Below are positions 29,559-38,249 of a DNA stretch of 64,000 bases, in pieces (positions within the stretch are counted from its first letter, which is position 1; each line of letters starts with the position of its first letter). Position numbers and translations under genes: made by a program. The DNA comes from an uncultured Shewanella sp. (GTDB lineage: Bacteria > Pseudomonadota > Gammaproteobacteria > Enterobacterales > Shewanellaceae), in contig NZ_CANLZC010000014.1 of the NCBI RefSeq assembly GCF_947495455.1, positions 1 through 64,000 on the forward strand. Direction: 5' to 3'. The notes beneath the pieces are model-generated. The model was not told the DNA's origin and made no database searches. It saw nothing but the letters and a program-made list of their open reading frames with translations.

Positions 29559-29603
29559 TGAATAGGTGAATGTAATAGTGCAAGCTGTAGCACAAGTTAG
29601 AGA

Positions 29604-29632
29604 AAAAATGCCATCATCATGATGGCATTTTT
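29604..29632. terminator. Bidirectional terminator between convergent genes
   Basis: AAAAATGCCATCA and TGATGGCATTTTT pair perfectly (13 bp) around TCA. The site lies between the plus-strand exported-protein gene and the minus-strand lipoprotein gene and can serve both. Confidence 0.9.
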
Positions 29633-29667
29633 GTTCTATTGGTTTTTTAAACCACGGCGTCAGTTAT

Positions 29668-30267
29668 TTACTGCTCAAAGGCCACGGTTCTGTGTTGGCA
29701 GCGATAAATATCGGCCATCACAGAGGTTGGGCGGCCATTGCTGGCATCGACAATTTTAGTGATATGAAAACGGTTACCACCTTGCATATAAGTCTCATTC
29801 GCCAGTTCCACTTCTAAGCTGTGGGGTGAGGTTTTCTCTATCATATGAGTGGTGATCACTTTACAGTTTTGATTTTCAATTTCTGCAAAGGTGATAGGTT
29901 TTACGCTATTGGCGCCAGGCAGTAACTGGATAGTGCCTGCAGGTTTGCTATCATAAGCGGTAATGATAGGACACTTGAACAAGGTGACGTCAACATTCAC
30001 AGGACGCTGTTTTCTTTTTTCAACCACGTTAGTGATCAAGTAGCGGTTAGCCCCGGCCAAATAGGTTTGGTTTTTCAGTTCTGGCTGTAAATTGTTAGGA
30101 TGCTCTGTTTTCACATTGAAGCTTTTCACAAATTCACATTTATCCTTTGCCGCTTGGGCTGCGGTGATCGGGACAACGTTACTGGCTTCTAACATGACGG
30201 GGATTTTTTTAGTGGCACAGCCCGTTGCTGCAAAGGCAAGCAATGAAGCAATAATGATCTTTCTCAT
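29668..30267 (-). CDS. Outer-membrane-type lipoprotein with a duplicated domain
   Basis: A 199-residue lipoprotein. Signal sequence MRKIIIASLLAFAATGC places the lipobox cysteine at residue 17. The rest is two copies of a domain of about 80 residues: CEFVKSFNVK... YLAGANRYLITNVVE...LFKC and CKVITTHMIE... YMQGGNRFHITKIVD...IYRC. Each has one Cys at either end, suggesting one disulfide per domain. The GANRYLI segment resembles RcsF/DUF4156-type envelope stress lipoproteins, but I would not assign a function. It is convergent with the preceding exported protein. Confidence 0.8.
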   Translation of the reverse strand: MRKIIIASLLAFAATGCATKKIPVMLEASNVVPITAAQAAKDKCEFVKSFNVKTEHPNNLQPELKNQTYLAGANRYLITNVVEKRKQRPVNVDVTLFKCPIITAYDSKPAGTIQLLPGANSVKPITFAEIENQNCKVITTHMIEKTSPHSLEVELANETYMQGGNRFHITKIVDASNGRPTSVMADIYRCQHRTVAFEQ

Positions 30268-30815
30268 CGAGTAATTCCTTATAATCCTTTATATTTTTAG
30301 TAGTTAATGAGTAACTGAATTGAATAAGTCCACAAGTATATGTTTTTATTGTGAAGGCCGATACCAGATTTTGGCAAAAATGTCAGTTTTATCGCCTAAA
30401 ATTGAACAGCTTAGACTAAAGTAGGGCGAAGTTGTGAACTTTCATTCACACTTGTGAGCTTCTAATTAAGCTGCGCTTAGTGGAAGATCGTGGATCCCCA
30501 TCCACATCGGGCCAAAAGGGGAACCACAGCAATCCCCTCTTGGATCACCTTGCAGCCCCTGACGAAGCCAAACGCCTCATATTCACCATCCTTAGTTCAC
30601 CTAAGGCTACTGCGGCATTCATGCCTTACTCACGTAATGACCGATAAAATGATCTCGGCAACTCCGATGGGGAATGAAAGCAAAAGCTGTGCGCTGCTTT
30701 GATACGGCTTTTGTCTATTTAAACTGTGATCTAGGTTCATGATGACTCATCGATTTAGTACAAAAGAGTGATGGGTTGAGCTTGGCTTTGTTGGGAGGCA
30801 ATTATTTCTATAAAA

Positions 30816-30848
30816 AGAAAAGTGAAGCTACGAAGTGTTCGCAGTTTG
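30816..30848 (-). repeat. Boundary repeat A
   Basis: AAGAAAAGTGAAGCTACGAA followed by GTGTTCGCAGTTT. Shared with 31821-31852, 32261-32282 and 33043-33070, each downstream of one minus-strand gene of the accessory stretch. Confidence 0.7.
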
Positions 30849-30924
30849 GAATCGCTGTTGCTTTAAATGTACTGATTTATTATTTTGGTTATCATGAGTT
30901 CGAAGGGCTGCTGTGATCACTCTA

Positions 30925-30950
30925 CCAGCGATAAAAAGCCTTATCACTGG
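30925..30950 (-). terminator. Hairpin downstream of the ChW-repeat gene
   Basis: CCAGCGATAA / TTATCACTGG, one mismatch, 18 bases past the stop of the ChW gene. The same hairpin recurs at 33162-33187 after the nuclease-like gene, also about 100 bases from a boundary repeat. No T tract on the minus strand. Confidence 0.45.
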
Positions 30951-30967
30951 TAAAGGAGGGCTACTCG

Positions 30968-31471
30968 TTATTTTGAATGTACTGTAAGTTTTACAGCTTC
31001 TAATCTCAAACCGCTACCACGAAAGCCACAATATTCACCATCACTTTTTTCACCTATATCTCCATAATTTTGAACGTGACAGCTATATTTTACAGTGTAG
31101 TCATTTGCACATGTTCCTGTTGTTTTAAAAGCAAGCCCTTCAATTCTTAAGCTTTTGCCTTCTGTACCTAGCTTATTTGGAGCATCGTACCAACCAGTAT
31201 CGCCATGATCTTGTATGTGTCCCATATAACTTAAACCAAGGCACGAGGGCCAAGAGCCTATATTTGGGTAAAGAGGGGTTATTGCTATTGATTCAAGTCG
31301 CTTACTTTCACTTCGAGTTCCTGCCCATTCATCTTCACTAAAAGTTGTTTGCCCATAATCTTGGATGTGGGTATAAACATGAAATGTTACATCACTACTT
31401 TCATCAGCAAAACTTGAAAAAGAAAAAGTAGTAATTGAAATAGCCATTGCGGCTTGCTTTATGATTTTCAT
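30968..31471 (-). CDS. Exported protein with three ChW-type repeats
   Basis: 167 residues. Signal peptide is 1-22 (AAMAISITTFSFSSFA). The mature protein is three tandem units of the clostridial hydrophobic-W type: VYTHIQDYGQTTFSEDEWAG with SKRLESIAI, MGHIQDHGDTGWYDAP with SLRIEGLAF, and CHVQNYGDIGEKSDGEYCG with GLRLEAVKL. ChW repeats are mostly known from secreted proteins of clostridia and actinomycetes, where they are thought to bind carbohydrates or proteins. Some signature tryptophans are lost here. It is one of four unrelated minus-strand genes separated by boundary repeats and is probably acquired DNA. Confidence 0.8.
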   Translation of the reverse strand: MKIIKQAAMAISITTFSFSSFADESSDVTFHVYTHIQDYGQTTFSEDEWAGTRSESKRLESIAITPLYPNIGSWPSCLGLSYMGHIQDHGDTGWYDAPNKLGTEGKSLRIEGLAFKTTGTCANDYTVKYSCHVQNYGDIGEKSDGEYCGFRGSGLRLEAVKLTVHSK

Positions 31472-31820
31472 TATATATTGATTCCATTCAATTTATGTTA
31501 TTAAAAAGTGAATGGTACTATAGAAACAATAAAAACAAAATAGATAATCTCCTCATTTGATCCCCGATTGACCATATCACTGAAAGTATGAAACGTGACT
31601 TTGGCGTTCGTAGGTTTTGAGGCTAAAGCGCCTTGAAATGAGACGTTATCTTATAAAAATCAGCCCCAAAACTGGCATGCCAATAATTAGCCATTTTCAC
31701 CACTATGCTGTTTTGACCACTAAGGGCTATTTCTAGTGCTAAGGGCTTTTTCAGATAGGTAAGCAGATTTAATCACTTATAAATGTATTACATTTATCTC
31801 TTGTAAGCTTATTAAAATAA
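31472..31820. other. About 350 bases upstream of the ChW gene with no gene seen
   Basis: AT-rich promoter region for the ChW gene, then a segment with a short direct repeat (ACTAAGGGCT and GCTAAGGGCT, about 31721-31752). No coding signal and no strong hairpin. Confidence 0.5.
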
Positions 31821-31852
31821 GAAAAGCGAAGCTACGATGTGTTCGCAGTTTT
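31821..31852 (-). repeat. Boundary repeat B, overlapping the end of the zinc-ribbon gene
   Basis: GAAAAGCGAAGCTACGATGT then GTTCGCAGTTTT. Its reverse complement encodes the last residues of the zinc-ribbon protein (FKTANTS, stop TAG), so the gene end lies inside the repeat. Confidence 0.7.
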
Positions 31853-32188
31853 AAACCGCTTGTGTTTATTATAGCCACAAAATGGACACTTTCTTTCAAT
31901 AAGGATTGTTGAGCAATCGGGGCATTCATTGTCTGTATTTTCGTGTGTTTTTCCACGTTGAAACTTGTCTGTGCCATTAACAGAGTTACATGATAATCCC
32001 CAGATGCTATTGATTAAACTTAATTTGTTATATCCGCAAAATAAACAGTCATGGTTAGTGAGAATGGTTGAGCAGTTTGGGCACACGTTTTTTTTACTTT
32101 CACATGGTTCTTCTGGGTAAAGATGCCTAGCACCAATGGGGTGTCTTTTGTTTAAGAGGTATTCCTTTTCTCTTTCCTCATCATTCAT
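31832..32188 (-). CDS. Small protein with two zinc ribbons
   Basis: 118 residues, acidic N-terminus, then two near-identical zinc-ribbon units: CPNCSTILTNHDCLFCGYNK (about 36-55) and CPDCSTILIERKCPFCGYNK (about 89-108). Each has the four cysteines of a CxxC-x(9)-CxxC zinc site. The linker holds two further cysteine-free hydrophobic segments and no enzyme motif. The last residues come from the boundary repeat. Upstream, TTGACC-16 bases-TATGCT (about 32230-32257) looks like its sigma-70 promoter. Function unknown; such ribbons bind zinc and often nucleic acid or protein. Confidence 0.72.
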   Translation of the reverse strand: MNDEEREKEYLLNKRHPIGARHLYPEEPCESKKNVCPNCSTILTNHDCLFCGYNKLSLINSIWGLSCNSVNGTDKFQRGKTHENTDNECPDCSTILIERKCPFCGYNKHKRFKTANTS

Positions 32189-32260
32189 TTGATTAACCTG
32201 ATTTTTATTGTTATCTCGTTTCTACTTTTTCAGCATAGCAAATTATTTTTTGTGGTCAAA

Positions 32261-32282
32261 AAGAAAAGAGTAGCTACGAACT
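32261..32282 (-). repeat. Boundary repeat C (partial)
   Basis: AAGAAAAGAGTAGCTACGAA matches the left half of repeats A and B; the GTGTTCGCAGTTT half is absent. It lies between the zinc-ribbon gene and the next membrane-protein gene. Confidence 0.55.
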
Positions 32283-32329
32283 CCCTTATTTTGGATGCAG
32301 AAGTCTAGTATGCGGCTTTTGGTGATCGG

Positions 32330-32950
32330 TTAGCTGATTTGTCTTGTGGTGTTGATTGGTTTTATGCGCTTATGGGTATCGTGTATTTTTTGTCTATTTA
32401 CCAGTGCTTCAGCTTGTTTGATTTTTAAGCATGCTAATAATGATGTGATTGCCATGTAAGCCAATATAGGGATAAAGAATATTAATCCTTGTATTGTTAA
32501 TTTGAGTTGCTCATCGTACATAAGTAGGAACGTAATGGCTGAGGATAAGAGTACATAAATGAAGAAAAAAAAGATTTTCATTCCCCACCTTACACTGGTT
32601 GATTTATAAAATTTCTTAAAGGTAAAAATGGCACATGCTTCATCGTAATGGACGATATTTTTGGCTAGTTTAAAATTCTTTAGTGATTCAAGCGGATCTG
32701 TTAGACTAAGTACATATTTAATGGCTTCTAGATTTAAAAACTGATCACCTGCTATGGCTTGGTAGCCTTTTTGAATAGCAAACGGGTGAAGCGTTTCTTT
32801 TTCCATATCCTTTAAAAAGTTTTTAGCAAATAAATACTCTTCTCTCAGGCGTGTTTTGATGCCTGAATTTATATCAAAAGTGATTTTAGCTAGTCCTACA
32901 AAAGTACAAATTGCGGTAATGATTTTAACTATCAGTATTGCATCATCCAT
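32330..32950 (-). CDS. Membrane protein of unknown function
   Basis: 206 residues with an N-terminal hydrophobic segment (ILIVKIITAICTFVGLAKI) and a pair of transmembrane helices near the C-terminus (IFFFFIYVLLSSAITFLLMY and LIFFIPILAYMAITSLLA). A helical soluble region of about 95 residues separates them. The C-terminal tail is basic (NRQKIHDTHKRIKP). AAGGATG precedes the ATG. Low GC and flanking repeats suggest horizontal origin. I recognise no family; small membrane partners are common in defence or toxin pairs, but nothing here shows that. Confidence 0.65.
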   Translation of the reverse strand: MDDAILIVKIITAICTFVGLAKITFDINSGIKTRLREEYLFAKNFLKDMEKETLHPFAIQKGYQAIAGDQFLNLEAIKYVLSLTDPLESLKNFKLAKNIVHYDEACAIFTFKKFYKSTSVRWGMKIFFFFIYVLLSSAITFLLMYDEQLKLTIQGLIFFIPILAYMAITSLLACLKIKQAEALVNRQKIHDTHKRIKPINTTRQIS

Positions 32951-33042
32951 TTTTACATCCTTGTTGATTAGGCAGTTGCCTTATTGCTGTTTGCGCGCAC
33001 CAGCATAACAAAATTTCTATCGTATTTAAAATTTGAACTATC

Positions 33043-33070
33043 GACAAAACTACGCAGTGTTCGCAGTTTG
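33043..33070 (-). repeat. Boundary repeat D
   Basis: GACAAAACTACGCAGTGT then TCGCAGTTTG; its reverse complement can form AAACTGCG...CGTAGTTT. It lies about 90 bases from the hairpin at 33162-33187, reproducing the spacing seen at copy A. Confidence 0.65.
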
Positions 33071-33161
33071 GGCTCGTTTTTATGGGGCTTTTATTCAAAG
33101 CGGCGGCTATTGCTTATATCTGGGTATCATTTGACTATGAGCCGGGTATGGAAAGAAATGC

Positions 33162-33187
33162 CCAGTGATAAAAAGCTATATCACTGG
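33162..33187 (-). terminator. Hairpin downstream of the nuclease-like gene
   Basis: CCAGTGATA / TATCACTGG perfect stem, 64 bases past the stop at 33251; near copy of the hairpin at 30925-30950. Confidence 0.5.
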
Positions 33188-33250
33188 TGGGGCTTTGGAG
33201 ATTTATATATTTAAAGTTGTCGTTATAATCGCCTTCTAATTGAATATTGA

Positions 33251-34288
33251 TTATTGTTTGCTAGCACTTATTTTTTGTCTCGCATCAATCAATATAATTT
33301 CAGGATGATTATTCCCTTCTTTTTTAGCTTTTTCTTTCAAGGTTAGTAGCTCATTATATGAATTTGTTACATTACCGTTATTAATGATGACATATATACC
33401 TTTATCTGTCTTTTCACTAATTAGATATTGCTGAAGTTGGTGTGTATAGCCTGTTAACGCTTTTTCACTAGTTGATAGTTTAAGTTCAACGCAGACTTTA
33501 GATTTATGTCCTTGGGAGAACTTAAAATCAACTTTTCCGCTTCCAACATCGGGTTCTGCCGACAAATCTACATTGTATATCTCACATACCCGATATAGCG
33601 CTGCTGAGAATATATGTTGAAAGTGTTTTTCAGGTTCTTTTTTAAGACTTTTCCAAAGCCCTTGTTCTTCAACACGGTGCTTGAATTGGTTAATTTCTAA
33701 TTCAAGCCAGCTATATAACTCGTCTTGATTCATTTTTAGCTGGAAATCTGAATTTTTAACATTAGAAAAAAGATTAAAATTTTTATCAATTAAATCTAAA
33801 TAATGGGGTATAGCTATAAAGTTCTTAGTTTGGATTTCTTTTGCTACCTTTGCGCCAACTTCAAATATAAGGTCGAATAACAACCAAGTTTCAAAAATTT
33901 CATGCTCTGTTTCGCCAGAGAACTCATAATCCTCAACTTTTCGACCGTCGACTTCCCCATCATCATTATAAATTGTGATTGAATCAATCAAGTTATTTTT
34001 AGTATATGATTGCCGATCTTGATAGACGTGACGAGTAAGCTTATGAGCTAAAAACTCATAAAAACTAAGTATTTTTATTTCTTTTACATCATAGCTACCA
34101 TCACATGATCCAATATTGTAGTTATGGTATCTGTCATCACGCGTAAACCTATTATATTCAAGATTAACTACTTTAGAGTGATTTGATTGTGGATAAATTA
34201 AAGCTGACATGTACTTAATTATATGATTACGCTCTTCGATTATAGATTGTTCAATATTTTTTTTTAGTTGTTTAAGTTCATCAATCAT
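33251..34288 (-). CDS. PD-(D/E)XK nuclease-like protein
   Basis: 345 residues. The N-terminal 200 residues are helical with no family I recognise. The C-terminal part (about 215-335) has the restriction-endonuclease fold pattern: EPDVGSGKVDFKF with D254, the E-x-K motif VCVELKLS with E268 and K270, and a helix with Q284/Q286 (HQLQQYL), then a strand KGIYVIINNG. These are the usual catalytic residues of PD-(D/E)XK nucleases. Shedu-type and other orphan anti-phage nucleases have a comparable layout, and it lies in an accessory stretch, so defence is a fair guess, not a finding. No methylase or helicase gene is adjacent. Confidence 0.7.
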   Translation of the reverse strand: MIDELKQLKKNIEQSIIEERNHIIKYMSALIYPQSNHSKVVNLEYNRFTRDDRYHNYNIGSCDGSYDVKEIKILSFYEFLAHKLTRHVYQDRQSYTKNNLIDSITIYNDDGEVDGRKVEDYEFSGETEHEIFETWLLFDLIFEVGAKVAKEIQTKNFIAIPHYLDLIDKNFNLFSNVKNSDFQLKMNQDELYSWLELEINQFKHRVEEQGLWKSLKKEPEKHFQHIFSAALYRVCEIYNVDLSAEPDVGSGKVDFKFSQGHKSKVCVELKLSTSEKALTGYTHQLQQYLISEKTDKGIYVIINNGNVTNSYNELLTLKEKAKKEGNNHPEIILIDARQKISASKQ

Positions 34289-34867
34289 ATGTTGTTATTA
34301 TTTTTCACATTAATTATCTGTTTATTATACTATTTTTAATACAATAATGAGCATTTAAAAATAACTTGTCCATTTTAGCCTCTATTTTTTATAAAAATGA
34401 AAGTACGAAATGTACCTTTGTCACTCTATAGCTCTAATATCAATGTACTAAGGGGCAACCCCCTTTATTTTCTTGGTGGGGAAAAGTAAAAAGTCGAATG
34501 CTAATAAGTGGTTTTCGTTACTGTACAGTCAGTATGGTATCACTATGTTACTTCGAAGAAACCCTCTCGCTTCTAATCAAAGTGTAGATACTTTTGTGAC
34601 CTTCGGCTTCAGGGATGAAGTCGTAGAGCGGCCATGGATGGTTTCACAGCGAGTCACAGAAGTATCTGCACAAAAGCCTGCGGCAGGCAATTTACTTAAA
34701 TGAAATATAAATAACTAAAATTAGGTAACTTCATACAAATAACATTAGTTTTATCAATCAGATGCCGTCTGAAACTCACGACTTTAGCCCGCTGCCAGCG
34801 ATGAATAGTTATTCAGTAACTGCATGCCTGAGCTGCAAAATATGCAGCCTCACATTTAGCAATACCT
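34289..34867. other. About 580-base region without a convincing gene
   Basis: AT-rich promoter side of the nuclease-like gene, then at about 34590-34700 a segment (GGATGAAGTCGTAGAGCGGC and following) with short blocks in common with the interior of the MITE at 37887-38249. That pattern fits a dispersed repeat. Its ORF (34473-34703) is therefore not annotated. A hairpin ATACCTTT/AAAGGTAT (34862-34881) overlaps the stop of the next gene. Confidence 0.5.
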
Positions 34868-35611
34868 TTACTGAAAGGTATACAACAAGCCTATGGTGGT
34901 AATGCTATCGGTCTGCTTAGTGCCGTCAGGTACCACTTGGGTGTATTTCATTACTGTGCCTATGGTGAAGGCCCAGTCTTGAAATAAGGTATTTTTATAA
35001 CCGATATCGAGACCGACTGTGTTGTTGTCAGCACCCACTTCAGAGGTGAGGGCGGCATTGAGGCTAGTGTATTCTTGCATTTTAAATTCAAAAATCGCCG
35101 CTGTACGTAAAATGATATCTTTACTGGCACTGGGATCGGGCTCGCTATCGGTGGCAATGGCTAAGTTATAACGGTAACCAGGGCCGACTTCTAAGCTTAA
35201 TTTGGTTTTGCTGTTGCTGACGGCATCGAAACCATAACCGCTGGAGACAGTATAAATGCGAGTGTAACTGCCAAATCGGTCCCAAGTTCCATCGCCACGA
35301 CCGAAAACATAGCCGCTATCGAGCTTATAGTTCGATTGCAGTTGTAGATCATACCGCTCAGAGGTCGCACTTTGTGAGTCTGCGGCATAATAAGCTTTCA
35401 TGGTCGCTTCTTGTCTCGCGGCGACGGTGTCGTAGACTAATTTCGTTCTACCATTAAAACTTGTGGTATTGGTATTGCCTGTATTGAGCTGAAAACCCCC
35501 TTCAATTTCGGCGTTAAAATCACTGGGTGGCTCTTTAAAATCGGGTGGAACTAATGCCTGCACCGAAAAGGGAAGCCCTAATGTGCAGACAACAACAATA
35601 GTTCTTAACAT
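34868..35611 (-). CDS. DUF481 outer-membrane beta-barrel protein
   Basis: 247 residues. Signal peptide is 1-19 (MLRTIVVVCTLGLPFSVQA). The mature part is alternating amphipathic beta strands ending in an aromatic residue pattern (GLLYTFQ). The starting motif AEIEGGFQLNTGNTNTTSFN is typical of DUF481/YdiY salt-induced barrels. Likely an outer-membrane protein of unknown substrate. It is divergent from rpsF. Confidence 0.85.
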   Translation of the reverse strand: MLRTIVVVCTLGLPFSVQALVPPDFKEPPSDFNAEIEGGFQLNTGNTNTTSFNGRTKLVYDTVAARQEATMKAYYAADSQSATSERYDLQLQSNYKLDSGYVFGRGDGTWDRFGSYTRIYTVSSGYGFDAVSNSKTKLSLEVGPGYRYNLAIATDSEPDPSASKDIILRTAAIFEFKMQEYTSLNAALTSEVGADNNTVGLDIGYKNTLFQDWAFTIGTVMKYTQVVPDGTKQTDSITTIGLLYTFQ

Positions 35612-35765
35612 GACGCTTGAATTCTTGGGGCCTAAGGGCCTAAATTAGGTTCTTCTAATGGGCCGTATCATACCGATAATCCACTGTGGCGCAAAGTAAA
35701 TTAGTATTAAAGATCTTCAACTTTATGATGTTAAGCATTTTTGCTGTGGCAGTGGGGGATAGTGC

Positions 35766-35794
35766 TTGAATTTAGGGCGTGTTTTGTGTAATAC
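35766..35794 (+). promoter_or_regulatory. Sigma-70 promoter of the rpsF operon
   Basis: TTGAAT (35766-35771), 17 bases, TAATAC (35789-35794), followed by a GC-rich discriminator TGCGCCGCC as in growth-rate-controlled ribosomal promoters. Transcription would start about 85-90 bases before rpsF. Confidence 0.75.
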
Positions 35795-35831
35795 TGCGCC
35801 GCCTAAATTCAGTCACTTTAATTCGTTCCTT

Positions 35832-35866
35832 GCCTCTATTTGGTCCGACTGAGCCAAGAATGAGGC
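35832..35866 (+). ncRNA. Probable S6:S18-binding leader of rpsF
   Basis: GCCTC/GAGGC (35832-35836 with 35862-35866) encloses TTGG/CCAA (35840-35843 with 35854-35857), with a CCG triplet in the apical part (TCCGACTGAG). The rpsF leaders of many bacteria bind the S6:S18 dimer through a hairpin presenting CCG that mimics 16S rRNA; this structure sits about 25 bases before the ribosome-binding site and fits that role. Confidence 0.55.
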
Positions 35867-35889
35867 TAGATAACCGTAAGGAGCAAAAA

Positions 35890-36315
35890 ATGCGTCATTA
35901 TGAGATCGTATTTTTGGTTCACCCTGATCAGAGTGAACAAGTACCTGGTATGATTGAGCGTTACACGGGTATTTTTACCCAAGCTGGCGGTCAAGTTCAT
36001 CGTTTAGAAGATTGGGGCCGTCGTCAATTGGCTTACCCAATCATCGAGTTGCATAAAGCTCACTATGTTCTTATGAACGTAGAGACAACTGCAGAATCGA
36101 TTGAAGAATTAGAAACAGCTTTCCGTTTCAACGACGCTGTTTTGCGTAGCATGGTTATGCGTACTAAAGCTGCCATCACTGAAGCCTCTCCAATGGCTAA
36201 AGCAAAAGACGAGCGTGATAGTCGTCGTTCTAATGACAGTGAGCGCGAAGAGCGCCCTGCAGTAGAAGCTGCCGCTGAAGAAGCGAACGAAAGCGCTGAA
36301 AACACAGCTGAGTAA
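35890..36315 (+). CDS. rpsF: 30S ribosomal protein S6
   Basis: 141 residues beginning [20 protein letters not shown], with the family segment [13 protein letters not shown] and a long acidic tail ([20 protein letters not shown]) where RimK-type glutamate addition occurs in relatives. AAGGAG is seven bases before ATG 35890, which is the family start; the open frame further upstream is the leader. First gene of rpsF-priB-rpsR-rplI. Confidence 0.97.
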   Translation: MRHYEIVFLVHPDQSEQVPGMIERYTGIFTQAGGQVHRLEDWGRRQLAYPIIELHKAHYVLMNVETTAESIEELETAFRFNDAVLRSMVMRTKAAITEASPMAKAKDERDSRRSNDSEREERPAVEAAAEEANESAENTAE

Positions 36316-36323
36316 GTTTTTCT

Positions 36324-36868
<545 letters not shown>

Positions 36869-36896
36869 TACTGCAATCATTTAGAGGAATTAAATA

Positions 36897-37349
36897 ATGA
36901 ACGTTATTTTACTTGATAAAATTGCTAACCTAGGCAACTTAGGTGACCAAGTTTCAGTTAAAGCGGGCTATGCACGTAACTTCCTTTTACCACAAGGTAA
37001 AGCGGTTATTGCTAATGCTGCAAACACTGAAGTATTCCAAGCGCGTCGCGCTGAACTAGAAGCTAAATTAGCGGGTGAATTAGCGACTGCTAATGCACGT
37101 GCTGAGAAGTTAGCGGCATTAGAAAGCGTTGTTATCGCTTCTAAAGCGGGTGATGAAGGCAAGCTATTTGGTTCAATTGGTAACCGCGATATTGCTGATG
37201 CAGTTACAGCTGCTGGTGTTGAATTGGCTAAAAGTGAAGTTCGTCTTCCACTAGGTGCATTGCGCAACACTGGTGATTTCGAAGTTGAAGTTCAATTACA
37301 CACTGAAGTTAAAGCGATTGCAAAAATCTCTATTGTTGCAGAAGATTAA
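36897..37349 (+). CDS. rplI: 50S ribosomal protein L9
   Basis: 150 residues, starting [20 protein letters not shown], with the basic N-domain [13 protein letters not shown], the long connecting helix ([20 protein letters not shown]) and the C-domain ([16 protein letters not shown]). Last gene of the operon, closed by a strong terminator. Confidence 0.98.
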   Translation: MNVILLDKIANLGNLGDQVSVKAGYARNFLLPQGKAVIANAANTEVFQARRAELEAKLAGELATANARAEKLAALESVVIASKAGDEGKLFGSIGNRDIADAVTAAGVELAKSEVRLPLGALRNTGDFEVEVQLHTEVKAIAKISIVAED

Positions 37350-37366
37350 TCGTTATTCGCTTTAAG

Positions 37367-37396
37367 AAAAACACCGTCTTATGGCGGTGTTTTTTT
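37367..37396. terminator. Terminator of the rpsF operon
   Basis: AAAAACACCG / CGGTGTTTTTTT around TCTTATGG, 17 bases after rplI. It may also serve the convergent HdeA-like gene. Confidence 0.88.
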
Positions 37397-37413
37397 ATTT
37401 CTCATTGTTAAAC

Positions 37414-37734
37414 TTAATGGCTGTGATCGGCCTCGTTTGCATCTTTAGCCTTTTTATTGGCGGCTTTGACCGCATCACTGACCTTAGCGTCAGGCTTGTT
37501 TTGGCAGAAATCGACCACATCATCCACTTGCACATTTTCCAGTTGATCGATTTCAATCACATCCACATTGCCAGCATCATCGACACCCGTTAAGTAGCCT
37601 ACCACAACAGGGACAAGATCGTTATCGACCTGTAGAAAATCTTTACATTGAAGGTCTTTGACTTTGGTGTGGGCAGCCATGCTAAATGGACTGATAAATA
37701 ACAGTGACATAAAGACTAGGGGTAAAAGTTTCAT
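37414..37734 (-). CDS. HdeA-family periplasmic acid-stress-type chaperone
   Basis: 106 residues. Signal peptide is 1-19 (MKLLPLVFMSLLFISPFSMA). The mature domain carries the two HdeA/B cysteines (in DLQCKDFLQ and VDFCQNKPD) that form one disulfide, with the family segment VPVVVGYLTGVDD. HdeA proteins bind unfolded proteins in the periplasm at low pH. The tail is Lys- and His-rich (NKKAKDANEADHSH). ATG 37734 follows GGAG at good spacing; an upstream ATG would add 12 residues before the signal peptide. Confidence 0.8.
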   Translation of the reverse strand: MKLLPLVFMSLLFISPFSMAAHTKVKDLQCKDFLQVDNDLVPVVVGYLTGVDDAGNVDVIEIDQLENVQVDDVVDFCQNKPDAKVSDAVKAANKKAKDANEADHSH

Positions 37735-37886
37735 ATCCTTCTCCAAATTAACACTATTCATGATAAACATGAACGCTAATGAGTATGCTTAAGCGGCTAT
37801 GTCCGTGCCTGATTGAGTTGGCAGGGAGACTTTATTAGCACGCTTGGATAAGTGTAGTCAAAGAAAGCGGCTTTGCTGTTTATCAT

Positions 37887-38249
37887 TATACCAATTCCAT
37901 TATATAAGTGATCTTTCAGCGGAAATTCAACATGCTGTAGGCAAGGTCGTTAATTGCTCCTGCATTAACAGACAATCCCACCATCCATGGTGGTCGCAGA
38001 TGATTGAAGCTAATAGTCATTCTCGGCTTGGGTTCAAACGTCGCTCTACCTCCCTCATCCATGAGGTCGTATATCGAAAGCAGCTAAGTCACATAAAGTA
38101 TGTTGAAACCCGCACAAAGTGAGCTTCTCAGACATTCCACTTCTGCGTTGCATTCATTTGAAAGGGAATTACCATTACAGCATAAATGCGCCTTGAATTG
38201 AAAAGCCTGAGAAGCTCTGAATTGATCATCTATATAATAGAATTGGTAT
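37887..38249. repeat. MITE-like element of a second family (about 363 bp)
   Basis: Terminal inverted repeats of about 25 bp (TACCAATTCYATTATATA then RxTGATC) at both ends, no ORF of substance inside. The interior shares a module with the first family (CTTCTGCGTTG ... TGCGCCTTGAATT) and a palindrome CCACCATCCATGGTGG. The right end abuts the stop codon of the 402-residue curlin gene. No transposase is in the window. Confidence 0.85.

Larger units (their letters stand above)
30268..30967. other. 700-base region without a convincing gene
   Basis: Upstream of the lipoprotein gene, then a GC-richer patch (about 30480-30720) whose longest ORF has a composition typical of non-coding DNA and looks like a mobile-element relic. 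The right end carries the boundary repeat (30816-30848) and the hairpin CCAGCGATAA/TTATCACTGG (30925-30950). No tRNA or known riboswitch was seen. Confidence 0.6.

Noticed and set aside
30490..30702. 70-codon open frame in the gap after the lipoprotein gene
   Set aside because: Composition is Pro/Ser/His-rich and unlike protein; looks like repeat or mobile-element relic.
30800..34300. Integron gene-cassette array
   Set aside because: Repeats separate single genes, but no GTTRRRY/RYYYAAC core pairs or integrase gene were found, so it is reported only as a repeat-bounded gene stretch.
34473..34703. 76-codon open frame before the DUF481 gene
   Set aside because: Overlaps a dispersed repeat related to the interior of a MITE; no ribosome-binding site.
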